In this document: in pieces, positions 1-5,001 of the stretch | How positions within the stretch are numbered: the stretch's first letter is position 1 | Layout of the letters: each line of letters begins with the position of its first letter | From: an uncultured Pseudomonadota bacterium | GTDB taxonomy: Bacteria; Pseudomonadota; Gammaproteobacteria; Burkholderiales; Usitatibacteraceae | Length of the DNA: 5,001 bases | Direction of reading: 5' to 3' | Assembly (NCBI GenBank): GCA_946885905.1 | Contig: CAMPHL010000230.1 | Span: 1-5,001 of the forward strand | The notes under the pieces: generated by a model | The model's database searches: none | The model's input: the letters and a program-made list of their open reading frames with translations, nothing else | What the model was told of the DNA's origin: nothing | Program-made: the position numbers and the translations under genes

Positions 1-1090
1 CGGGGAGCTGCGCCGCCGGGGCGCATTCGCGGCCCGCCCCGAGCCCAATCTCGCCGAGCTGCTGGACCTGGTGGCCCTGGGCACGGTAGCCGACGTGGTT
101 CGCCTGGATGCGAACAACCGCGTGCTCGTGACTCAGGGCCTCGCACGCATCCGCGCAGGGCGAGCGTGCCGCGGAGTTGCGGCGCTCTTCGCGGTCGCGG
201 GCCGCGATGCCACGCAAGCGACGGTCTACGACCTGGGCTTCGCGGCCGGACCGCGGCTCAACGCGGCCGGGCGCCTGGACGACATGTCGCTCGGCATCGA
301 ATGCCTGCTCGCTTCCGACGCGGCGAGCGCCACGCGGCTCGCTTCGGCGCTCGATCGCCTCAACCGCGAGCGCCGCGGCATCGAGGACGACATGCAGGCC
401 TCGGCCGTCGAGCTCCTGGCGGGCGTGGAGGCCGGCGCGGACTACACGCTCGCCCTCCACCACCCCGAATGGCATGGCGGCGTCGTGGGCATCCTCGCCT
501 CGCGCCTCAAGGACCGCTTCCATCGCCCCGTGTTCGCCTTCGCGGCCGACAACGGCGCGCGCCTGAAGGGCTCGGGCCGCTCGATTCCGGGCTTCCACCT
601 GCGCGATGCGCTCGACCGGGTGGACAAGGCGCACCCGCGGCTCATCGAGCGCTTCGGCGACCACGCGGGCGCCGCGGGCGCGACCCTCGCTGCCGATCGC
701 CTACCGGAGTTTCGCGCCGCCTTCGAAGCGATCGCGCGCGAGTGGCTCACGCCCTCGGATTTGCAGCGACGCATCGAGACCGACGGCGAGCTGCCGGCGG
801 CCGACCTGAGCCATGAGTTCGCGCGGCTGCTGCGCGACCAGGTGTGGGGACAGGGCTTCCCCGAGCCGCGCTTCGAGGGCGCGTTCCGGGTGGAATCGCA
901 GAAGGTGGTGGGCGAGAAGCACGTGAAGCTCACGCTCTCGGGCGGCGGGCGCCGCCACGAGGCGATCCGCTTCGGCTCGGCCGATTCGCTTCCGGCCTGC
1001 ATTCGCGCCGTCTTCCGCCTGGACCTCAACGACTACCAGGGCACGCAGTCGCTGCAACTCGTGGTCGAGCACGCCGAAGCCTCGGGCTGA
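1..1090 (+). CDS. recJ: Single-stranded-DNA-specific exonuclease RecJ, C-terminal part (5' end outside window)
   Basis: RecJ degrades single-stranded DNA 5' to 3' in the cytoplasm, in RecF-pathway recombination, mismatch repair and base excision repair. The frame is open from base 2, so 362 residues are visible of a family near 570; the N-terminal DHH motifs lie off the left edge. Visible blocks in order: LDLVALGTVADVV with LDANNR (about residues 21-41), the end of the DHH core; GPRLNAAGRLDDMS (about 82-95); HPEWHGGVVGILASRLKDRF (about 151-170); the DHHA1 motifs KGSGRSIPGFHLRDAL (about 187-202) and FGDHAGAAG (218-226); and a C-terminal OB-fold part with WGQGFPEP and VGEKHVKL. From memory these match E. 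coli RecJ block by block. One oddity: the usual GGHxxAAG motif reads GDHAGAAG, with Asp at residue 220. The gene ends in TGA at 1088-1090, inside an inverted repeat, and faces the DUF805 gene. A GTG at 71 is not the start, since RecJ-like sequence continues upstream of it. The identification is firm; activity cannot be judged without the N-terminus. Confidence 0.97.
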   Translation, partial: GELRRRGAFAARPEPNLAELLDLVALGTVADVVRLDANNRVLVTQGLARIRAGRACRGVAALFAVAGRDATQATVYDLGFAAGPRLNAAGRLDDMSLGIECLLASDAASATRLASALDRLNRERRGIEDDMQASAVELLAGVEAGADYTLALHHPEWHGGVVGILASRLKDRFHRPVFAFAADNGARLKGSGRSIPGFHLRDALDRVDKAHPRLIERFGDHAGAAGATLAADRLPEFRAAFEAIAREWLTPSDLQRRIETDGELPAADLSHEFARLLRDQVWGQGFPEPRFEGAFRVESQKVVGEKHVKLTLSGGGRRHEAIRFGSADSLPACIRAVFRLDLNDYQGTQSLQLVVEHAEASG

Positions 1091-1100
1091 GGCTTCGGCG
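1072..1100. terminator. Perfect 12-bp inverted repeat between convergent genes, probable two-way terminator
   Basis: The arms CGCCGAAGCCTC (1072-1083) and GAGGCTTCGGCG (1089-1100) are exact reverse complements around a 5-base loop, GGGCT. The left arm codes for the last residues of RecJ, and the recJ stop TGA (1088-1090) spans the loop and right arm. The DUF805 stop codon lies 9 bases beyond the right arm, so transcripts from both sides can form the hairpin. No run of T follows on either strand, so it is not a textbook intrinsic terminator; in high-GC genomes such hairpins between convergent genes often stop transcription or protect 3' ends. The structure is seen directly; the role is inferred. 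Confidence 0.65.
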
Positions 1101-1108
1101 CCGCGCTA

Positions 1109-1456
1109 TCACGCAGCGGCCTTGGGACTGGGTCCGTACTGGTTGTCGCCGGGGTTGCTGTCCATCACCCAGAAGATGATGAGGACGAGCGCGCCGATGA
1201 GGGGCACCAGGCCGATCAGCTGCCACCACCCGCTCTTGCCGGTGTCGTGCAGGCGGCGCGCGCCCACGGCGAGGCTCGGGATCAGCATCGCGAGCGCGAA
1301 GATCGTGTACAGGAGCGGTATGCCGATGATGGCATCGACCACGCACAGGACGACCGCGATGATGACGTAGAACAGGACGTACATCCAGAATTCCTTGCGC
1401 CGCGCGCGTCCGCTGAACACCGCGTACTTCTTCACTACCGAGATGAACTCGTTCAC
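1109..1456 (-). CDS. DUF805 family small inner-membrane protein
   Basis: This is a 115-residue predicted integral membrane protein of the DUF805 family, whose biochemical role is not established. Family marks are clear: an N-terminal cytosolic stretch with FSGRARRKEFW (residues 14-24), the ARRLHDTGKSGWW motif (66-78) and the tail DSNPGDNQYGPSP (99-111). Three hydrophobic segments are visible, at about 25-46, 48-65 and 77-98, and the length is typical. I start at GTG 1456-1454 because AAGGGGGG (1467-1460) lies just upstream at good spacing and the family's N-terminus begins there; extending the frame upstream adds only Arg/Ala/Ser-rich residues unlike the family. It is convergent with recJ, its stop lying 18 bp from the recJ stop, and lies 85 bp downstream of the cyclic-di-GMP gene on the same strand. 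It may be co-transcribed with that gene or driven from the gap. The family call is firm; no function is claimed. Confidence 0.93.
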   Translation of the reverse strand: MNEFISVVKKYAVFSGRARRKEFWMYVLFYVIIAVVLCVVDAIIGIPLLYTIFALAMLIPSLAVGARRLHDTGKSGWWQLIGLVPLIGALVLIIFWVMDSNPGDNQYGPSPKAAA

Positions 1457-1458
1457 GT

Positions 1459-1467
1459 GCCCCCCTT
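1459..1467 (-). promoter_or_regulatory. Ribosome binding site of the DUF805 gene
   Basis: Reading the minus strand, AAGGGGGG is followed by CAC and then the GTG start. This purine run matches the anti-Shine-Dalgarno sequence at a workable spacing and decides the start in favour of GTG 1456-1454 over longer in-frame extensions. Confidence 0.7.
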
Positions 1468-1508
1468 GCGTTCGTTGGTTTGTCGGCCCGCCGTGAATCG
1501 CCGTGATG

Positions 1509-1528
1509 CGGGCGTGACTATGCGCCCG
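1509..1528 (-). other. Short stem-loop after the cyclic-di-GMP gene, possible weak terminator
   Basis: CGGGCG (1509-1514) and CGCCCG (1523-1528) form a perfect 6-bp stem around an 8-base loop, starting 13 bases past the stop codon of the upstream gene. There is no T-run after it, and it overlaps one of the phased TCACG motifs. It could weaken read-through into the DUF805 gene, or be a chance pairing in GC-rich DNA. Confidence 0.25.
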
Positions 1529-1541
1529 TTCGGCGGCAAGC

Positions 1542-4121
1542 TCAACCGCAGGCGCTGGCGAGCCAGGCCTCGACGCGCGCCAGCGGCGCCGGCCGGCTGT
1601 AGAGGTAGCCCTGCGCCAGGTCGCAGCCGAGCTCGCGCAAGAGCTCGGCCTGCTCCTCGGTCTCGACGCCTTCGGCAACGACGGTCATTCCCAGGGCGTG
1701 CGCGAGCGAAACCACCGCCGAGACGATGGGCTGGCGCGCGGGGCTCGAGCCCAGATCGTGCACGAACGACTTGTCGATCTTGAGGTCCGTGGCCGGCAGC
1801 CGCGCGATGTAGCTGAGGGACGAATACCCGGTCCCGAAGTCGTCCAGGGCCACGCCGAGCCCCATGCGCCGGACCTGCCACAGGATCTCGATGCACGACT
1901 CGATGTCTTCCATCATCACGCTCTCGGTGATCTCGATGTCGAGGCCGCCGGCGGCGTCGGGCCCGATGGCCGCCGCGAGGTATCCCGGGAAGTCCTTCTG
2001 GCGGAACTGCAGCGGCGAGACGTTCACCGCGATGCGGGCCTTGCGGCCGCGTGAACGCAGCGCCTTCAGGTCCTCGGCGGCCTGGCGCGCGACCCATGCG
2101 CCGACCTCGAGGATGAGGCCGGTGTCCTCGAGCACCGGGATGAAGCGCCCGGGCGGCACGACCGTGCCCTGCGGCTCGTTCCAGTAGAGCAGCGCCTCGA
2201 GCGAGGGGGCCTTGCCGGTGCGGAAATCGACCTTGGGCTGGTAGAGGAGGGTGAACTCGCGCTGCGCGAGGGCGCGCTCGAGCGCGCTTACCAGCGCCAC
2301 CCGGTTGGCGATCGCGGCATTGAGCTCGGGCGCGTAGAACCTGCAGGTCTCGGCCGAGACCTTGGCGCGCTTCAAGGCCGCCTCGGCGTTGGTGAGCAGC
2401 GCATCGGCGCCGCCGCCGTCCGAGGGAAAGAGCGAGACGCCCGCCTTGAACGAGAGGTGCACCGTTTCGCCCTCGACCCGGAAGGGCTCGCGCAGCGCCG
2501 CCAGGATGCGCTCGAGGATCGTCCCCACCGCGGCGGCCTGGGGTATGTCCGCGAGGATGAGGCCGAACTGGTCGCCGCCGATGCGCCCGAGCGTGTCGCC
2601 GGCGGCAAGCCGGCTTCGCACGCGCGTCCCGGCGTGCTTGAGCAGCGCATCGCCCGCGTGCCTCCCGAGGTTGTCGTTCACGACGTGGAAGCCGCGCAGG
2701 TCGAGGACCACGACCGCGAGCATGCCCCCGCCTCCGCGGCGCGCCTCGACGAGCGTCGAGAGCGTTTCGTGGAAGAGGCGCCGGTTGGGCAGCCCGGTCA
2801 GCGTGTCGTAGTAGGCGAGATGGTGCACCTCGCGCTCCTTCTCGATATGGTCGAGCCCGAAGGAGATGTCGCCGCCCAGCTCCTCTAGCAGGCGCAGCTC
2901 CTCCTCGTCGAAGAAGCCCGGCACGCTCGAGTACAGGAAGATGAGCCCGCGGGTCTCGCCGGCCACCACGAGCGGCAAGGCCATGAGCGATCGGAAGCCG
3001 CGGTCGAGCGCCGCCCTGGCCTTGCGCACGTCCGGGTCGTTCGCGAGGTCGTTGCTCGCCACGGGCCTCATCGTCCTCGCCGCGCGCGCGGCGAGCGCCG
3101 ACCCGCCCTCCTCGCTCGCGCTGAAACGCCCTACCGAGAGGAAGCCCTGCTCGGCGCCCTTCCACGCCACCGGGGCGATGTCCCTGGTATCGGGATCGAT
3201 GAGCCCTGCCCAGGCGAAAGCGAAATGCCCATGCTCGACGGCGATCCGGCACGCCTCCTCGAGGAGCAGGTCGCGGCTGCGGATACGCACGATGGCCGAG
3301 TTGATGCCCGAAAGGACGGCGCGGATGCGGCTCAACCGCTGGATCTTCTCTTCCTGGATGGTGCGCTCGGTCACGTCGCGCGAGACCACCACCACGCGCT
3401 CGACCGAGCCGTCGGGGGCGCGGATCACGTTGCCGCGCGATTCCAGGTGCCGCACCGAGCCGTCGCGCAGCACCCAGCGGTATTGCGCGCCCTGCCCTAC
3501 GCCCGATTCCACCGTCTCGCGGAAGACCCGCTCGATGCCCTCCCGGTCGTCGGGATGGATCTCCTGGAAGGAGTCGGTGCCGACCAGGTCGCCGGCGTCG
3601 AAGAGCTGCAAGTGCGAGGGGCTCGTGTAGAGCCGCCGGCCGTCCCGATCGAGCATGGCGATGAAGTCGCTCGAGCTCTCGGTGATGAGGCGGAACTTCT
3701 CCTCGCTGCCGGCGAGGTCGCGCGCGGCGTTGCTCGCGCGCAGGACGTAGCGCACCCGATGGCGCAGCAGCGCCCAGTTGACCGGCTTGGAGATGAAGTC
3801 GGTGGCGCCGGCCGCGAACGCCGCCTCGATCGAAGCCAGGTCGTCGAGGCCGGTGGCCATCACGATGGGCACGTGCCGGCCGTCGCGGCGCCCGCGGATC
3901 CTGCGGCAGACCGAAAGCCCGTCCAGGCCGGGCATCTCGACGTCGAGGAGGATCAGTTCGGGCGGCTCGCGCTCGAAAGCCGCGACCGCGGCCAGGCCGT
4001 CGGCGGCTTCCTCCACGGCGAAGCCGGCCTGTTCCAGGACCGCGCGGGCGAGCTGGCGCGAAGTGGGGTCGTCGTCCGCTACGAGGATCCGTGCCGTGCG
4101 TTCGGCGCCGCGCAGGATCAC
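1542..4121 (-). CDS. REC-PAS-GAF-GGDEF-EAL response regulator, probable cyclic-di-GMP phosphodiesterase
   Basis: This is a cytosolic protein of 859 residues with no membrane segment. Domains: receiver (about 10-125; acidic D16-D18, phospho-acceptor D60 in LLDVEMPGLDG, T90, K112); PAS (about 138-252, ending SRDVTERT); GAF (about 265-425); GGDEF (about 432-600); EAL (about 615-855). The GGDEF domain looks catalytically weak or dead: its signature is GGDQF (515-519), the I-site arginine is absent (AAGD, 506-509), and DLRGFH replaces the usual DLDxFK, although N482 and D491, expected to contact guanine, remain. The EAL domain keeps E642, N700, E730, D760/D761 in DDFGTGYSSL, K781, E817, E820 and Q837, so hydrolysis of cyclic-di-GMP to pGpG is likely; Y646 replaces the usual Arg of ExLxR. 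I chose GTG 4121-4119 because it overlaps the upstream stop as GTGA and places the receiver 10 residues in; residues before it in this frame are shadow sequence. No clear ribosome site precedes it, which fits translational coupling to the kinase gene, its likely phosphodonor. Confidence 0.93.
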   Translation of the reverse strand: MILRGAERTARILVADDDPTSRQLARAVLEQAGFAVEEAADGLAAVAAFEREPPELILLDVEMPGLDGLSVCRRIRGRRDGRHVPIVMATGLDDLASIEAAFAAGATDFISKPVNWALLRHRVRYVLRASNAARDLAGSEEKFRLITESSSDFIAMLDRDGRRLYTSPSHLQLFDAGDLVGTDSFQEIHPDDREGIERVFRETVESGVGQGAQYRWVLRDGSVRHLESRGNVIRAPDGSVERVVVVSRDVTERTIQEEKIQRLSRIRAVLSGINSAIVRIRSRDLLLEEACRIAVEHGHFAFAWAGLIDPDTRDIAPVAWKGAEQGFLSVGRFSASEEGGSALAARAARTMRPVASNDLANDPDVRKARAALDRGFRSLMALPLVVAGETRGLIFLYSSVPGFFDEEELRLLEELGGDISFGLDHIEKEREVHHLAYYDTLTGLPNRRLFHETLSTLVEARRGGGGMLAVVVLDLRGFHVVNDNLGRHAGDALLKHAGTRVRSRLAAGDTLGRIGGDQFGLILADIPQAAAVGTILERILAALREPFRVEGETVHLSFKAGVSLFPSDGGGADALLTNAEAALKRAKVSAETCRFYAPELNAAIANRVALVSALERALAQREFTLLYQPKVDFRTGKAPSLEALLYWNEPQGTVVPPGRFIPVLEDTGLILEVGAWVARQAAEDLKALRSRGRKARIAVNVSPLQFRQKDFPGYLAAAIGPDAAGGLDIEITESVMMEDIESCIEILWQVRRMGLGVALDDFGTGYSSLSYIARLPATDLKIDKSFVHDLGSSPARQPIVSAVVSLAHALGMTVVAEGVETEEQAELLRELGCDLAQGYLYSRPAPLARVEAWLASACG
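4118..4121 (-). promoter_or_regulatory. GTGA start/stop overlap coupling the two signalling genes
   Basis: On the minus strand the sequence GTGA carries both the GTG start of the cyclic-di-GMP regulator (4121-4119) and the TGA stop of the hybrid kinase (4120-4118). A 4-base overlap without a good Shine-Dalgarno sequence is typical of re-initiation by the same ribosomes, giving linked production of the two partners. Confidence 0.7.
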
Positions 4122-5001
4122 GAAGCGGTCGCGCGCGAGCGCTCGGCAAGCTCCTCGCGGACGTGCTCGAACTCCACCCCGATCGCGCGGGCGAGGTCGC
4201 CGGCATCGTGCGTGCCGCCTGCTCGGCAGTGCCGCTCCAGGTCCTTGCAGAGCCGCGCCAGCACCGTGGCGCCCAGGTTCGCGCTCGCCGACTTGAGCGC
4301 GTGCGCCGCGCGGGCGACGGCGGAAGCGTCGGCACGCACCATGCCCTCGCGAATCGCCGCGATGCGGGCGGGCGCGTCCGCGAGGTAGGTGCGGATGAGG
4401 CTTTTCAGGAGGTCGCTGCCGCCGCCGGCCTGCTCGAGCAGCCTCTCGATCACGCCGAGGTCGACGTGGGGCTCGCCGCCGGGCGCAACCACGAGCCAGC
4501 GGCGAAGCGACTGCTCGAGCTGCGGCAGCGAGAACGGCTTGCTCAGGTAATCGTCCATGCCCGCCGCGAGGCATTTCTCGCGGTCGCCCTCGATCGCGCC
4601 CGCGGTGAGCGCCACGATCGGAAGCCGCGGCATGCCCTCGGCCTCGCGCACCCGGATGGCGGCGGTCGCCTCGAAGCCGTCCATGCCGGGCATTTCGCAG
4701 TCCATGAGCACGACATCGAAGGTTTCCCCCCGCGCGACCAGGTCGAGCGCCTGCCGGCCGTCGGCCGCGACCACGCAGGTGCACCCGAGGAACTCGAGCA
4801 TGTGGCCGGCGAGCTCCTGGTTCACCGGATTGTCCTCGACGAGGAGCACGCGCGCGTACAGCCGCGTGTGCGCCGCGCCGGGAGCGAGCGCATTCGCGGT
4901 CACCTTGCCGCGCATCGCGCTCACCAGGCAGTCGTAGAGGTGCGACTGGCGCACGGGCCGGGTGAGGAAGTAGCCCACGCCCGACTCGAGCGCGGTCTCC
5001 T
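4118..5001 (-). CDS. Hybrid sensor histidine kinase, C-terminal REC-REC-Hpt part (5' end outside window)
   Basis: This is the tail of a multi-step phosphorelay kinase; 293 residues are visible and the sensor and catalytic domains lie off the right edge. The first visible stretch (about 1-30, with YFLTRPVRQSHLYDCL) is the end of a receiver of the kind following the kinase core in BarA/GacS-like proteins; its conserved Lys-Pro reads Arg-Pro, suggesting a pseudo-receiver. A complete receiver follows (about 49-168): VEDNPVNQ, phospho-acceptor D100 in LMDCEMPGMDG, T132 and K154 in YLSKPF. The C-terminal Hpt domain (about 180-290) carries phospho-histidine H233 in AAHALKSASANLGA. A GTG at 4978 is not the start, because receiver sequence continues upstream to the edge. 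The gene ends in TGA overlapping the start of the cyclic-di-GMP regulator, its probable target. The signal sensed cannot be told from this part, and I assign no gene name because many unrelated hybrid kinases share this ending. Confidence 0.93.
   Translation of the reverse strand, partial: ETALESGVGYFLTRPVRQSHLYDCLVSAMRGKVTANALAPGAAHTRLYARVLLVEDNPVNQELAGHMLEFLGCTCVVAADGRQALDLVARGETFDVVLMDCEMPGMDGFEATAAIRVREAEGMPRLPIVALTAGAIEGDREKCLAAGMDDYLSKPFSLPQLEQSLRRWLVVAPGGEPHVDLGVIERLLEQAGGGSDLLKSLIRTYLADAPARIAAIREGMVRADASAVARAAHALKSASANLGATVLARLCKDLERHCRAGGTHDAGDLARAIGVEFEHVREELAERSRATAS

Larger units (their letters stand above)
1457..1541 (-). promoter_or_regulatory. 85-bp gap upstream of the DUF805 gene with three phased TCACG motifs
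   Basis: This gap separates the stop of the cyclic-di-GMP gene from the start of the DUF805 gene. On the minus strand it holds TCACG at 1517-1513, 1506-1502 and 1496-1492, at steps of 11 and 10 bp, about one helical turn each. The two copies nearer the DUF805 gene extend to TCACGGCG. Such phasing would put the motifs on one face of the DNA, as in sites for a regulator binding cooperatively. I found no convincing -35/-10 pair. The motif copies are seen directly; an operator role is inference and chance is possible. Confidence 0.35.

Noticed and set aside
166..816. Open frames in other frames and antisense within recJ (also 177-566, 442-1029, 701-1072)
   Set aside because: All lie inside a clearly conserved recJ frame, have Arg-rich composition and lack any recognisable domain.
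1518..1540. Possible promoter: TTGCCG and CATAGT on the minus strand
   Set aside because: Each box matches the consensus at 4 of 6 bases, but the spacer is only 11 bp, too short for a sigma-70 promoter.
1457..1678. N-terminal extension of the DUF805 protein
   Set aside because: The added residues lie in a shifted frame of the EAL gene and do not resemble the family, and the Shine-Dalgarno sequence points to GTG at 1456.
1453..4335. 960-codon open frame on the minus strand inside the signalling genes
   Set aside because: It is an Arg/Pro/Gly/Ala-rich shifted frame of the REC-PAS-GAF-GGDEF-EAL gene with no domain; long stop-free shadow frames are expected at this GC content.
3225..4388. 387-codon open frame antisense to the cyclic-di-GMP gene and the end of the kinase gene
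   Set aside because: Its His/Asp/Val/Arg-rich make-up is what reverse reading of a GC-rich gene gives; it crosses the boundary of two well-supported genes and shows no family motif.
4122..4784. N-terminal extension of the cyclic-di-GMP regulator by up to 221 residues
   Set aside because: The extension is low-complexity Arg/Ala/Gly sequence that is a shifted frame of the kinase REC-Hpt region; the GTGA overlap gives a better start.

Overview
The window is about 70% GC and almost fully coding, with strong G/C preference at third codon positions. It looks like chromosomal DNA of a high-GC proteobacterium. RecJ keeps the long motif blocks seen in beta- and gammaproteobacterial RecJ, and hybrid kinases with tandem receivers plus an Hpt domain next to GGDEF/EAL regulators are common in betaproteobacteria. 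That placement is an inference from protein style only. I saw no rRNA, tRNA, insertion sequence, CRISPR array or phage gene.

Layout. (1) Positions 1-1090, plus strand: the C-terminal 362 residues of the single-strand exonuclease RecJ, whose start lies left of the window. (2) Positions 1072-1100: a perfect 12-bp inverted repeat that overlaps the recJ stop codon and sits between two convergent genes. (3) Positions 1109-1456, minus strand: a 115-residue DUF805 membrane protein with a GTG start and a good Shine-Dalgarno sequence. (4) Positions 1457-1541: an 85-bp gap with three TCACG motifs spaced 10-11 bp apart and a short stem-loop. (5) Positions 1542-4121, minus strand: an 859-residue REC-PAS-GAF-GGDEF-EAL cyclic-di-GMP regulator. 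(6) Positions 4118-5001, minus strand: the C-terminal end of a hybrid sensor histidine kinase (end of one receiver, a complete receiver, an Hpt domain), running out of the right edge.

Genes 5 and 6 share a GTGA start/stop overlap and are probably translated together. The simplest model is a phosphorelay: the kinase passes phosphate through its intact receiver (Asp) to its Hpt histidine, and then to Asp60 of the receiver that opens the cyclic-di-GMP protein. The output is probably cyclic-di-GMP breakdown. The EAL metal and catalytic motifs are nearly all present, whereas the GGDEF domain is degenerate (GGDQF signature, no I-site arginine, other changes). One caution is that the EAL domain has Tyr where its ExLxR motif normally has Arg. 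The DUF805 gene follows on the same strand and could be the end of this operon or have its own control in the 85-bp gap. No clearly new system is visible; the points most worth checking are the substitutions in conserved motifs (GGDEF, EAL, RecJ) and the phased repeats.
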